Positions 18,941 through 28,345 are shown, counted from the first letter of the stretch. The stretch: 42,179 bases of DNA from MWEH01 sp964392385 (GCA_964392385.1 CAYMPR010000008.1:1-42179); one strand, 5' to 3'. Numbers and translations: made by a program. The notes: generated from the sequence alone by a model not told the origin.

Positions 18941-19600
18941 ATGATTATCACTGCCCATGGAGGAGCTCTTGGAACGGGGCGAAATACTCAAAAGTATTTT
19001 GATGCAATGCAAAAAATTGATGGAGTTGATGCTCTTGAGGTAGATGTTAGAAAGTGTGGGAAAAGGCTATATTTAGGCCATACTTTTATTCCCTTTAGGA
19101 AAAAAAATAGGATAGCAATCAGTTGCGTTCTAGAATTGTGCGTTAAGAAAGGTTATAGACTTAATTGTGATTTGAAAAGAGTTGGATTAGTAAAAATGCT
19201 CTACGAAGAGGCTTATAAAGCTGGGGCAATTGACCTTGTGTATTTAACCGGAATCATAAAAAAGTCCGAGTTAAATGAGCTTAAAGGGATGAGTATTTAC
19301 GTAAATGACACCTTTTATCTGCACAAATTTGGCCCTCCAAGGCAAGATAATTTAGAAAAAATTAAAAATTATATTGATAGCTTTAACTGCCATGAAATCA
19401 AAGGGTTGAACGTCTCACAAATATTTATCAATAATGGATTTATTGATAGGGCTAAAGAAATAGGCTTAAGACTATCAATTTACACAGTTGATGATGAGAA
19501 AAGCCTTAAAAATTTAATGGGTCGAGTTGTTGATAATATCACCACAAATAGGATAGATTTAGCGCTATCAATAAGGGCTGATATGCCTAATAAACAATAA
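18941..19600 (+). CDS. Glycerophosphodiester phosphodiesterase-like protein (GDPD family)
   Basis: 219 residues, slightly shorter than typical GDPDs. Motifs match the GDPD TIM barrel: AHGGALGTGRNT (H6, N15), ALEVDVR (E33, D35), LGHTF (H47) and a terminal LSIYTVDDEKSL...DNITTNRIDL strand. The usual HRG is HGG here, so the arginine is missing, although the metal-binding Glu/Asp and both histidines are present. Known members cleave glycerophosphodiesters to glycerol-3-phosphate. No signal peptide is present. TTAGGAG precedes the ATG. It follows the PHP gene by 100 bases and may complete a phosphoester-hydrolysing pair. Confidence 0.8.
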   Translation: MIITAHGGALGTGRNTQKYFDAMQKIDGVDALEVDVRKCGKRLYLGHTFIPFRKKNRIAISCVLELCVKKGYRLNCDLKRVGLVKMLYEEAYKAGAIDLVYLTGIIKKSELNELKGMSIYVNDTFYLHKFGPPRQDNLEKIKNYIDSFNCHEIKGLNVSQIFINNGFIDRAKEIGLRLSIYTVDDEKSLKNLMGRVVDNITTNRIDLALSIRADMPNKQ

Positions 19601-19624
19601 TTGAATAGGGTTAATAAGCATTCA

Positions 19625-19664
19625 TATCTTTCCCCCATAAAAGATTAAAGATAATTATTTTTTT
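19625..19664 (+). terminator. Weak A+T-rich terminator candidate after the GDPD gene
   Basis: TATCTTT (19625-19631) can pair with AAAGATA (19647-19653), followed by a T-rich tract (19658-19664). The stem is only A-T rich and an alternative shorter pairing exists. It sits in the right place to end the citrate synthase-to-GDPD transcript before the lipoprotein promoter. The rest of 19665-19769 shows nothing I can name. Confidence 0.3.
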
Positions 19665-19769
19665 AAATAAAAATGTCAATTTTAAGTAATTTAGAGATTA
19701 ATGGTCGAGTTTTGTTTTTAAATTCGCGCATTATTCATTTTTTTATCAACTACTACACATAAGGATGTA

Positions 19770-19807
19770 TTGCCTAAGACATACTATTAATATATAATAT
19801 ATTGTGT
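19770..19807 (+). promoter_or_regulatory. Promoter of lipoprotein gene 1, sharing a motif with lipoprotein gene 2
   Basis: TTGCCT (19770-19775), a 17-base spacer, and TATAAT (19793-19798), followed by ATATATTGTGT. The block ATACTATTAATATATAAT is repeated exactly at 29765-29782 in front of the giant lipoprotein gene, with the same spacing to its -35 box and a similar ATTGTGT downstream. Confidence 0.7.
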
Positions 19808-19953
19808 CTGTGTATGCGTACGCGTATTTAATTAAAGCCTCTAAACTGAGAGAAAAAACAGACTGGACAGATTAGTTCGCAAATCAATTAATAGAAAATA
19901 ATTGGGCTTTACTGTTTGTCGCTAGAGGTTAGGTGTTTTATCGGAGAATAGTT

Positions 19954-22900
19954 GTGTTTCGTAAATCAATAATTCTTATAATTGTATTATTAGTGCCACT
20001 TCTTTTACTTAGTGCATGTAGTGGTCTTAATACCCTTGACCCCGTAACAGAAATACAAATAGATGAAATTGAAAACATCACGGTCCAATATGGCGAAGAT
20101 CTGAATTTAGATGGTGTATTCCTGTTGGTGAAAAGAGAGTCGGGCAATACTCAACGAATTGCGCTTACCCAGGATATGATTATTGGCTTTAATAATAATT
20201 TAGTGGGTCCTCAGGTATTAGACGTTTGGTATGAAGATTGCAACACAAAACTATATGTAACCCTTACAGATATTAGTGTGGTTGGGATTAGTATTTTATC
20301 AGCCCCTGAGGAAATCTCTGTAACGCAAGGTGCAGAGCTAAATTTGTCAGGAGTCACAATTAACATCGAGTACGAGAACAATGTAGTACCCCAAAGTAAT
20401 ATAACAAAAGAAATGATTATAGGGTATAATCCCGCTTGGGAACCAGGGATACATACGGTGTACATTGAATATTCTGGGCACAGAATTCCAATAGAAATTA
20501 ATGTTAAAGCTCGCGAGATAATTTCAATGGAGATAAATACTCCTCCTACAGACCTACAATATTTTGTTGGCGAAGAATTTAACGCAGCTGGGCTAAGCCT
20601 TTTGCTCAAGTATGATAATGGGAGCCAAAGTGTTTTGAATTATGAAGATATTCCAGATGGCGACATTGAATTCACTTATGATTTTGAAATACAAGGAGCC
20701 GCTAATCCGATAATTGTTAGATATGGTGGATTTAGGACTTTAGCGAACGATCTTACTGCAATTGTAGCTGAGCCAAGAATCACTACTCTTTCTGTTACAA
20801 CTGTTCCTGTAACAAAAGGCATAAGCGTTTTAGGACAAACAATTGTTTCTCCTGTGACAGCAATAGTTGAAAGAGATCAAATTGATTGGGTAACTGGTGA
20901 ATTAACCATAGGTTATGATAATGGAGACTCAGAGCAAGTTACAATAGAAAAGAATGAGGTTTACTTATATCTAGCAAGAAGAGATGGGCAACTAATACCT
21001 AAAGATTATAGATTTAATGATATTGGCAGCAAGAAAATCTACATTAAGTATGGAAATGAAAATGTTTTTGCGGTATTAGATATAAATGTAATACCGAAAA
21101 GTCCTTACCAAATGATGGTTGCAGATATCAAAGGTAAATTAACAAGAGATTTCATAGATGGCGAGAGAGTCACTACGGATTTTTTGCGTTACAACATTTT
21201 GTATAATAATGGCACTTATGCTTATGATAATGATGATACAGATACTTGGGCGAGATTAACTGAAAGCTTATTATCAAACGATGGAAGCTCTCTTGACATT
21301 AGGCTGTCTAGAGCTAATGTTGAAGGAGTACAGAGAATTAATTTTGCAATTGGTAATGTAACTGCAGGATTTGACATCAATGTCATCCCCAATATCCCTA
21401 CTTCAGTAAGAGTAGTAGAGCCTACAAGAAATTATGTTGCAATAAATTCAACTAGTGTTCCATTACAAGGTTCATCGCTTTATGCAGAAATGAAATATGG
21501 AAATCCTATACTTTTAAGTCCAATTCCAGAAGAGTATGTTTCATATACAGATACTCAAGCAAATCCTGTCACAATCTTTGATGTGGTGGGTACTTACAAC
21601 ATGGTTATTAACTACAAAGGAGTAGTCGAAACAGTCCCATTCGTGGTGGAAAACAATGAGGTTTACGAAATAGTCCTTAGCGCTTTGCCGCAAACAACAT
21701 ATAAGGAGTTTAATGATATCCCAATTTCATCTATGACCATGACAGTCTATTCAGATGGAGTTGATGGTGAAACTACTGACTACAATGTCCCCGTAACATT
21801 AGACTATTTATACAAGTATGATAGGTATAAAGTTGGCAATCAAACCATTGTTTTTAGATATAAGGGTTGTACCGGTGAAGTGGAAGTTTCCATTAATCCT
21901 AACAATGTTTCAGCTATAGGAATGTGCATTCCTCCGCAACTGGTTTACAATGCAGGGCCAAATCAAGCTCTTGATACGAACATGAGAATAAGATATGTGT
22001 TTACAGATGGAACATATAGAGAAGAAGAACTTATGGGTGCGCTTCCTTCATATTGGTCAATTTCTGGATATAATCTAGAGACTATTGGGAAACAAAATGT
22101 AAAAATAGAAAGAAATTTCGGTCTTTACTCTAAATCTTTTGAGTATCAAATAGAGGTTTTACCAATTAATCAAAGAGTTTATGAGATTGCTTTCGATCAC
22201 ACGCAAATGGGGCTTTCGGAGGTTTCAGGGCAGAGAGTTTTAATTGTTGGTTATCGCGAAGATATTAACACACGGTATTTTGTGCAATATATAGATGGGC
22301 AGGGAGTGCAACGTGAGGCAATTGGTAACCTTAAGCTTCAAGTTAAATATACAGAAGCGGGAGAATTTCAATTAATAGACTTAAAGCCTGAATACATCAC
22401 AAGAGCCTCATATGATAGATTCTTTGATGTTTTAGAAAATGGACAAATTAAGAGATTTAGAAGCGTCGTTATCGAATATGGTGGTATGCAAACTTCTATG
22501 AATATATACATAGCTAACAGAGTATTATCCTCAGTAGAGGTTTACTCTTTACCAACTATTACCGATTATGCAGTAGGTCAATCCTTAAAGCTAAACGGTG
22601 GGATAATAAAATTAAATTATTCAAATCCTGCGGAAAATGGTGATAATCTAGTCACATCCGACACCTATGCTATTATCCCAATGACAGACATATTTGTGCT
22701 AAATAGTGGATATGATATTAATAAATCAGTAGCTGGCTCTTTATTTACTACTCAGCCAGTTGCATTAAAATATAATTCAAAAACAACATATGTTGCAATG
22801 AAAACATATAAAAAAGTATCTCCTGTTGATTATTTGACTATGAGTAAGATTTCTCATACATATGGCATGGTTTCTTTACCAATCGCTACAATTACTCACC

Positions 22901-23628
22901 CAGTAGTTAGTTTTACTGCGCCAAATTTGAGTGTTTCTTTCTTTGTCAATAATTCTTGGACACAAACTCCTCCTGTACTACCAGGGGATTATAATATAAA
23001 GCTAATTGTAGTTGGGAACGAGTATTTTATAGGTGGAGAATATGTCTTGTCTACAACTAAATTTCAAGTTATTAAGAAAGCAATAGACATTCAAGTAGAT
23101 TATCTTGGAAAAGAATATGGCTCAGGCGACCCTGTCTTTACTTGGAGAACAGTTAATAATACATTCCTTGAGCAGGGTGACAGTATATTTATCCAAATTA
23201 CTCGCGATGCTGGGGAAAATGTCAAATTTGATTCTCTAGGGAATGTAATTGGATACAATTTTCATTGGCAATTTGATCCGAGTAATTTAGCCCAATCTGA
23301 TAGGTACATAATAATTCCTATTTTTGATAAATTCGTTATTTCAAGAAAAGTAGTTCCAAGTGGTACAGTTATAAATTTCCAAGAAGTAGCTGGATCGGGT
23401 GGTAGAATATATAATGCAAGTTATGTTTTCAATAACATTACACAAACAATAAGGGCTGAAGACTTGTTCTACTATGATGCTACTACCGATGAACTAGTAG
23501 ACAGCAATGGTGATGATATTAATGACGGATTGCCACCAAACGAGCCTGGAAGCTACTATGTGCAAGTTGGTAATAATTATCTTGTTACAGATGAAAACGC
23601 AGGAAGATATTACTTTAACATCCAATAG
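19954..23628 (+). CDS. Surface lipoprotein with Big_3-like and MBG-like repeats
   Basis: 1224 residues from the GTG at 19954. A lipoprotein signal peptide ends in the lipobox L19-S20-A21-C22, so the mature protein is lipid-anchored. The mature part is a row of bacterial Ig-like, Big_3-type units with the usual pattern (YGEDLNLDGVFLLVK...NLVGPQVLDVWYED; TQGAELNLSGVTI...EPGIHTVYIEY; FVGEEFNAAGLSLLLKYDNGS). The last 300 or so residues are MBG-like (SHTYGMVSLPIATITH; KEYGSGDPVFTW). There is no membrane helix or sortase motif at the C-terminus. Start choice: GGAG (19943-19946) is 7 bases before GTG 19954. An in-frame GTG at 19933 would add MFYRRIV and has a weaker site. It is architecturally the small relative of the gene at 29840 and has a matching promoter. 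Likely role: extracellular scaffold or adhesin. Confidence 0.88.
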   Translation: MFRKSIILIIVLLVPLLLLSACSGLNTLDPVTEIQIDEIENITVQYGEDLNLDGVFLLVKRESGNTQRIALTQDMIIGFNNNLVGPQVLDVWYEDCNTKLYVTLTDISVVGISILSAPEEISVTQGAELNLSGVTINIEYENNVVPQSNITKEMIIGYNPAWEPGIHTVYIEYSGHRIPIEINVKAREIISMEINTPPTDLQYFVGEEFNAAGLSLLLKYDNGSQSVLNYEDIPDGDIEFTYDFEIQGAANPIIVRYGGFRTLANDLTAIVAEPRITTLSVTTVPVTKGISVLGQTIVSPVTAIVERDQIDWVTGELTIGYDNGDSEQVTIEKNEVYLYLARRDGQLIPKDYRFNDIGSKKIYIKYGNENVFAVLDINVIPKSPYQMMVADIKGKLTRDFIDGERVTTDFLRYNILYNNGTYAYDNDDTDTWARLTESLLSNDGSSLDIRLSRANVEGVQRINFAIGNVTAGFDINVIPNIPTSVRVVEPTRNYVAINSTSVPLQGSSLYAEMKYGNPILLSPIPEEYVSYTDTQANPVTIFDVVGTYNMVINYKGVVETVPFVVENNEVYEIVLSALPQTTYKEFNDIPISSMTMTVYSDGVDGETTDYNVPVTLDYLYKYDRYKVGNQTIVFRYKGCTGEVEVSINPNNVSAIGMCIPPQLVYNAGPNQALDTNMRIRYVFTDGTYREEELMGALPSYWSISGYNLETIGKQNVKIERNFGLYSKSFEYQIEVLPINQRVYEIAFDHTQMGLSEVSGQRVLIVGYREDINTRYFVQYIDGQGVQREAIGNLKLQVKYTEAGEFQLIDLKPEYITRASYDRFFDVLENGQIKRFRSVVIEYGGMQTSMNIYIANRVLSSVEVYSLPTITDYAVGQSLKLNGGIIKLNYSNPAENGDNLVTSDTYAIIPMTDIFVLNSGYDINKSVAGSLFTTQPVALKYNSKTTYVAMKTYKKVSPVDYLTMSKISHTYGMVSLPIATITHPVVSFTAPNLSVSFFVNNSWTQTPPVLPGDYNIKLIVVGNEYFIGGEYVLSTTKFQVIKKAIDIQVDYLGKEYGSGDPVFTWRTVNNTFLEQGDSIFIQITRDAGENVKFDSLGNVIGYNFHWQFDPSNLAQSDRYIIIPIFDKFVISRKVVPSGTVINFQEVAGSGGRIYNASYVFNNITQTIRAEDLFYYDATTDELVDSNGDDINDGLPPNEPGSYYVQVGNNYLVTDENAGRYYFNIQ

Positions 23629-23741
23629 AAAAAGATTATCGGGGGATAATTTTCGCTTATATAAAGTTAATAGCTATAAGACTTTACTCTTTTAAGAGTA
23701 TAAGGCTTGGGGTGTTATAAATAAAAAAATGGAGGAGAAAA

Positions 23742-25280
23742 ATGGCGGAGCAAAAATTTAGCATTAGCAAATGGGAAGAGCCCGATAGGATTAACAAGGA
23801 GCTTTTAAAATTAAGACAAGTACCAATTTATCAAATTAGTGACGAAGAACACAAAAAAGTACTTGAACATTTTGAAGTCAACTGCGCAAAATCAAAAGTA
23901 ATTGCTACAGAAGCAAAGAAATATGTTCCTGGTGGGGTTCAACATAATCTTGCTTTTAACTATCCCTTTCCACTAGTTATTGATAGAGCAGAAGGCGCAT
24001 ATCTTTACGATATTGATGGCAACAGATATATTGATTTTTTACAAGCTGGTGGACCAACGATTCTTGGATCTAACTATCCTTCAATTAGAGAAGAAATAAA
24101 AAAGCATTTAGATAAATGTGGACCTGTGACTGGGTTACTACACGAATCTGAAATTTTACTAGCCAAAGAAATTAATAAAAATATGCCAGCAGTAGAAATG
24201 TTTAGAATGCTTGGTTCAGGGACAGAAAGTGTAATGGCAGCACTTAGAATAGCTAGGATTCAAACCAAACAAAAAAGAATAATTAAGATGGGCGGTGCTT
24301 ATCATGGCTGGTCAGATCAGATGGTATACGGACTAAAAATACCTGGTAGTAGACAGTTTTTAGAGAGCCATGGTATTCCCTCTAAGTGTTATTCGCTAAC
24401 CGATGAGGTTAGACCAAATGATTTAGATATGCTTGAAAGAATGTTGTTTATAAATCGTATGAGAGGTGGAACAGCAGCTGTTATTGTAGAGCCTGTTGGA
24501 CCTGAAAGTGGCACAAGACCTATTGCATTCGACTATAATATAGAGGCTATGAGGCTTGCTCATAAATATAATGCTTTGTTTATTTTTGACGAAGTAGTTA
24601 CTGGATTTAGAGTGGGTCTGGGAGGTGCTCAAGGATACTTTGGCATAGAGCCAGACTTGACAATTTTTGGTAAGATTATCGCTGGAGGATATCCTGCTGC
24701 AGGCGGAGTGGGCGGGAAAAAAGAATATGCAAGTTTAATGGCTGCAGGGGTTGCAACTGGAAAACATAGAGCATATGTTGGTGGCACTTTAGCTGCAAAT
24801 CCTCTCTCCTCTTTAGCCGGGTACTTAACTATTAAGGAGATAGAAAGAACCAATGCGTGTGTTAAGGCAGGACTTGCAGGTGAAAGACTTGCGGAAGGGC
24901 TAAAACTAGCTCTAGCAAAATATGAGCTCCCATATGTTGTATATAGCCAAGGAAGCATTGTGCACTTAGAGTGTACTGGCGCCATGAGTTTTGATGCATC
25001 ATCCATGTGTCTTGCAAAATCTCTTGCGAGTCTACTTAGCAATAAGCCTGTAATGACTGAGAGAAAGGTATCAATGGAAATTATGGGTGCAGCCTATATG
25101 GCTAGTGGAATTGTAACTCTTGCAGGTTCAAGACTGTACACTTCTTTAGCAGATACTGATGAGGTAATTGATGACGCTTTAGCAAGGTTTGAACAAGTAT
25201 TTCAAAAGGTTAAAATAACAAACAAAGGGCTCAAACCTAAACAACTTGATAAATTCCTTAAAAACAATAAAAACCTCTAA
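23742..25280 (+). CDS. Class III PLP aminotransferase, glutamate-1-semialdehyde aminomutase-like
   Basis: 512 residues, longer than HemL (about 430) through an N-terminal extension of about 60 residues. Motifs: VPGGVQHNLA, YLYDIDGNRYIDFLQAGGPTILG, SGTESVMAALRIAR (phosphate-binding turn), GGAYHGWSDQ, VIVEPVGPESGTRP, FDEVVTGFRVG with the PLP-ring aspartate, and K311 in FGKIIAGGYP as the Schiff-base lysine. Cytoplasmic. GGAGGAG lies just before the ATG. It is followed 26 bases later by an FGGY kinase. A heme-pathway HemL is unlikely because no other heme genes are nearby and the family contains many catabolic aminotransferases. The substrate is probably an amino compound feeding the kinase/aldolase steps; that is inference. 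Confidence 0.88.
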   Translation: MAEQKFSISKWEEPDRINKELLKLRQVPIYQISDEEHKKVLEHFEVNCAKSKVIATEAKKYVPGGVQHNLAFNYPFPLVIDRAEGAYLYDIDGNRYIDFLQAGGPTILGSNYPSIREEIKKHLDKCGPVTGLLHESEILLAKEINKNMPAVEMFRMLGSGTESVMAALRIARIQTKQKRIIKMGGAYHGWSDQMVYGLKIPGSRQFLESHGIPSKCYSLTDEVRPNDLDMLERMLFINRMRGGTAAVIVEPVGPESGTRPIAFDYNIEAMRLAHKYNALFIFDEVVTGFRVGLGGAQGYFGIEPDLTIFGKIIAGGYPAAGGVGGKKEYASLMAAGVATGKHRAYVGGTLAANPLSSLAGYLTIKEIERTNACVKAGLAGERLAEGLKLALAKYELPYVVYSQGSIVHLECTGAMSFDASSMCLAKSLASLLSNKPVMTERKVSMEIMGAAYMASGIVTLAGSRLYTSLADTDEVIDDALARFEQVFQKVKITNKGLKPKQLDKFLKNNKNL

Positions 25281-25306
25281 ATTTAGATAACTTTGGTGGA
25301 GGAACA

Positions 25307-26833
25307 ATGTATATTATTTCTTTTGATATGGGCACTAGTTCCAATAAGGCAGTTTTAGTGGACTACTTCGGTAAAATTATTGCTGAAAGCAGAGCTGACT
25401 ATGGAATGTCGTATCCTTATCCTGCTTGGGCAGAACAAAACCCAGATGAGTATTGGGCGGGTGTATGTAAGAGCTCAAAGGATTTACTAAGTAAAACCGG
25501 GATTAGTAAAAATGATGTAAAAGGAATTGTTTTTGCTACCCAAGCCATGGGAATTATTCCAGTTGATGAGGAAGGAAAAGTATTATATCCCAATATTTCC
25601 TGGGTTGATGGGCGGGCTCAAAAACAAGCCGACTCAATAATGAAAAAATTTGGAGGGCCTAAACTCTTCACCCTTTTTTCAGGCACACCCATAATGGGTA
25701 AAGATGTAATTGCAAAATTGCTTTGGATAAAAGAAGAAAGACCTGATATCTACAAACGCACAAAATATTTTTTGGATGTCAATGGGTATTTAAAGATGAA
25801 GTGTACTGGAAAGATGGTTGCTGAGCTTTCAGGTGCTTCCTCTTATGGCTTGGATCTAAAGAAAAACAGTTGGCTAGGAGTGTTAAAATTTACGGGTGTA
25901 GATATGAATAAGCTACCCCCTTTAGTAAAATCCACGGATAATGTTGGCCCACTAAGCCATATTGCAGCAGAGGAACTTGGACTTCTAGAAGGAACTCCAG
26001 TTTTTGGCGGGTGCGATGATGTGCAAAGCGCTTGTATTGGCAGTGGAATGACACGGGATGGGGATGTACACATTTATCTTGGTACTTCTGCATGGGTAAG
26101 TGCCTCTTCACGAGATAAAACTCAGTTTAGAAATGGCGCAGCTGCCATAAAAAGTGCAGATCCAAACATGAATTTAATAACGGGAGTTACTGAATCTGCT
26201 GGGGCAAATATTGATTGGATTATGGACCAGTTTTTCTCCAAAGAAAAAGAGAAATATGGGGATCAAATTTATCGCAAGATGGATGAACTTATCTTAAAAA
26301 TTCCATGTGGTTCTGATGGATTGATTTGCACTCCCTGGATACTAGGAGAGAGATGCCCTGTGAGCACAACCACGACGAGAGCTACACTTTTTAATATGAC
26401 TAACGTGCATACACGCGAGCATATTATGAGGGCAGTATATGAAGGAATTGGCTTCAATCTACGTTGGATTTTAGATAATTTCAAAGAAGATTACAAGTTC
26501 ACTTGTAATACGTTTAGAGTTGTAGGCGGTGGAGCACTTGATGAGGTATGGATGCAGATTATTGCGGACATAACTGGTACCGAGTTTTCAATACTATCCA
26601 ATCCAAGAAACGCAGGTGCCCTAGGTGGTGCAATTATAGCAATGATTGGACTTGGTGAGCTGAAAAACTTTGAGGAAGCATATAAGTTTGCCAAAGTAAA
26701 CAAAACATTTACGCCTAATCCAGCAAATTTTGATGTGTATAATAAAATGTACAATACCTATAAAGAAATTTATTACGGACTTAAAAAAGCATACGAAATG
26801 GCAAACGGAGATAGGTTTACTAGAACGTTATAA
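25307..26833 (+). CDS. FGGY-family carbohydrate kinase
   Basis: 508 residues, the usual FGGY length. The N-terminal ATP-binding phosphate loop is FDMGTSSNKAVLVD, then PAWAEQNPDEYW, ISWVDGRAQKQAD and GGCDDVQSA, where D237 is the expected catalytic base. Later come IYLGTSAWVSA and the C-terminal VVGGGALDEVWMQIIADITG adenosine site and NAGALGGAII. FGGY kinases phosphorylate ketoses or polyols (xylulose, fuculose, ribulose, erythrulose and others) with ATP. The motifs resemble the xylulokinase branch, but I cannot name the sugar. GGTGGAGG precedes the ATG. With the class II aldolase downstream, it fits a phosphorylate-then-cleave route. Confidence 0.92.
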   Translation: MYIISFDMGTSSNKAVLVDYFGKIIAESRADYGMSYPYPAWAEQNPDEYWAGVCKSSKDLLSKTGISKNDVKGIVFATQAMGIIPVDEEGKVLYPNISWVDGRAQKQADSIMKKFGGPKLFTLFSGTPIMGKDVIAKLLWIKEERPDIYKRTKYFLDVNGYLKMKCTGKMVAELSGASSYGLDLKKNSWLGVLKFTGVDMNKLPPLVKSTDNVGPLSHIAAEELGLLEGTPVFGGCDDVQSACIGSGMTRDGDVHIYLGTSAWVSASSRDKTQFRNGAAAIKSADPNMNLITGVTESAGANIDWIMDQFFSKEKEKYGDQIYRKMDELILKIPCGSDGLICTPWILGERCPVSTTTTRATLFNMTNVHTREHIMRAVYEGIGFNLRWILDNFKEDYKFTCNTFRVVGGGALDEVWMQIIADITGTEFSILSNPRNAGALGGAIIAMIGLGELKNFEEAYKFAKVNKTFTPNPANFDVYNKMYNTYKEIYYGLKKAYEMANGDRFTRTL

Positions 26834-26986
26834 TAGATAAAAATAGATTGTTAGACTAAGTAAAAAAAATTTATTGATTCAAGAAATAGCTTTCTAGGGT
26901 AAAATAGTCAGTTAAAGTGAAAAAGCAAATTTTAATAGATTCACTAGATTGTTATATAAGGATTATTGTAGGGGAAAAAACAAACA

Positions 26987-27015
26987 TTGATTACAATACT
27001 TAATAGATTTATTAT
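26987..27015 (+). promoter_or_regulatory. Promoter of the aldolase pair
   Basis: TTGATT (26987-26992), a 17-base spacer, and TATTAT (27010-27015), 55 bases before the ATG at 27070. The 236-base gap 26834-27069 contains no clear terminator, so read-through from the kinase is also possible. Confidence 0.5.
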
Positions 27016-27069
27016 ATCCAAATATGTTAAACTTTAACTTATTAAATTATTACTAGATAAGAGGATTTT

Positions 27070-27717
27070 ATGATTGATAGGCTAAAAAGGCGAATCTTAG
27101 AGATAGCCGAGGCGTTAAAAATTGAAGGGCTTACGCAAGTAGGAGATACTATTAGTGTTAGGTATGAGGATGGAATTATTATTAATAGACCTGGATCAAA
27201 TATTTTTTCGCTTTCCCTTGATGACTTAAAAGTCGTTCAAAGAGGAGAAAAGCTTGAGGCTAATGAGGCCATACATTTAGCCATCTATGGGCTAAAAAAA
27301 GAAGGCAATGCAATTATTATTAACCAAGCACCATATTGTTCAATAGTCACGGGGAAGAAATCAAAACTACCTGCGGTGCTTGATGATTTTGCTCAAATCG
27401 TAGGTTATTCAGCAAGGGTTTCAGCTTCAGCAGATTTGCTAGATATACTATCCGCGCTAAAAGGGAGAAACGCCTGCCTTATAAAAAATGGTTCATCTTT
27501 AGCAGTTGGAAGAACTCTTGATGAAGCATTTACCGGTGTTATGGTACTAGAAAAGGGAGCAAAAGCCTATGTCGAATCCACAATTATTGGTAACCCCGTT
27601 AAGATTGGATTGCTAGACTCGATATTGATGAATTTTATTTACAAAAAAAAGTACAGCAAAAAGAATCAAAAAAACTTGATTGAAAAGATGAAAAATTCAG
27701 AGGGAAAAGATGAATGA
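27070..27717 (+). CDS. Class II aldolase/adducin-family protein lacking the metal ligands (probable pseudo-enzyme)
   Basis: 215 residues with the fold pattern of class II aldolases (opening helix, GDTISVRYEDGIIINRPGSN, a DEAF helix near 147). It aligns along most of its length with the next gene. Where the neighbour has the zinc site H94-T-H96 (IIHTHSPWC) this protein has N85-Q-A87 (IINQAPYC), and where the neighbour has AGHG (H157) it has KNGS. The three zinc histidines that the family uses are therefore gone, although the chain is intact and has no frameshift. AAGAGGAT precedes the ATG. Its end overlaps the next start in ATGAATGA, so the two are translationally coupled. Likely role: a regulatory or structural partner of the active aldolase. 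A different chemistry cannot be excluded. Confidence 0.72.
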   Translation: MIDRLKRRILEIAEALKIEGLTQVGDTISVRYEDGIIINRPGSNIFSLSLDDLKVVQRGEKLEANEAIHLAIYGLKKEGNAIIINQAPYCSIVTGKKSKLPAVLDDFAQIVGYSARVSASADLLDILSALKGRNACLIKNGSSLAVGRTLDEAFTGVMVLEKGAKAYVESTIIGNPVKIGLLDSILMNFIYKKKYSKKNQKNLIEKMKNSEGKDE

Positions 27718-28345
27718 GTTAGAACTAAGAAACATAGTTAAGGAATCAGGAATTAGATTAATCAAAGAAGGATTAGTTAGAGGAACTTGGGGCAATGTTT
27801 CAGTGCGACTTGACGAAAATTCCATGATAGTTACTCCTAGTGGACTAGATTATCTTTCATTAAAACCTGAGGATATGGTAGTTGTAGATATAAATACACT
27901 CGAGTATGAAGGCGAAAACAAACCTACTACAGAAAGAAAGATTCACGCTGCTATATATAAAGAAAGGCCAGAGATAAATGCAATAATTCACACACACTCT
28001 CCATGGTGTTCTTCTCTTGCTGCAGCAAGGGCTGAGCTCCCTGCAATAAGTGATGACATGGTGCAAATTATAGGGGGGGATGTAAAAGTTGGCCCTTATG
28101 GTTTACCGAGTACCTCAAAGCTCACAAACGCAACAGTCGCTGCCATAAGAGATAGGAAGGCATGTTTGATGGCAGGGCATGGGGTTTTAGTTTGTGGTGT
28201 TTCTCTAGATGAGGCTTTTAACGTATGCCAAATTATTGAGGCTGCCGCAAAAGAGTATGTTAGTAAACATGTTTCGGCGATTACAGGAAAGGTTGAAGTG
28301 GGAATCGAGCAGATTAAAGAGGCTTTTGATTCGATTGTTAAGTAG
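27710..28345 (+). CDS. Class II aldolase (fuculose/ribulose-phosphate aldolase or epimerase family), active-site intact
   Basis: 211 residues, the normal length for L-fuculose-1-phosphate aldolases and related 4-epimerases. Motifs: GTWGNVSVRL, SGLDYLSLKPEDMV, TTERKIHAAIY, INAIIHTHSPWC with zinc ligands H94 and H96, SDDMVQIIGG, and LMAGHGVLVCG with H157. These proteins use zinc and an enediolate to split ketose phosphates into dihydroxyacetone phosphate and an aldehyde, or to epimerise ribulose-5-phosphate. It starts inside the previous gene (8-base overlap). The FGGY kinase upstream could supply the phosphorylated substrate. The substrate cannot be assigned from sequence. Confidence 0.9.
   Translation: MNELELRNIVKESGIRLIKEGLVRGTWGNVSVRLDENSMIVTPSGLDYLSLKPEDMVVVDINTLEYEGENKPTTERKIHAAIYKERPEINAIIHTHSPWCSSLAAARAELPAISDDMVQIIGGDVKVGPYGLPSTSKLTNATVAAIRDRKACLMAGHGVLVCGVSLDEAFNVCQIIEAAAKEYVSKHVSAITGKVEVGIEQIKEAFDSIVK

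Noticed and set aside
19933..19953. Upstream GTG start of lipoprotein 1
   Set aside because: It would place MFYRRIV ahead of an otherwise perfect lipoprotein signal peptide. The GTG at 19954 has the better-spaced GGAG.
23686..23699. Terminator between the lipoprotein and aminotransferase genes
   Set aside because: ACTCTTTTAAGAGT can form a small hairpin, but the stem is short and no T-run follows.
27710..27717. Frameshift between the two aldolase genes
   Set aside because: The ATGAATGA overlap is a normal stop/start coupling. Both proteins have complete N- and C-termini.
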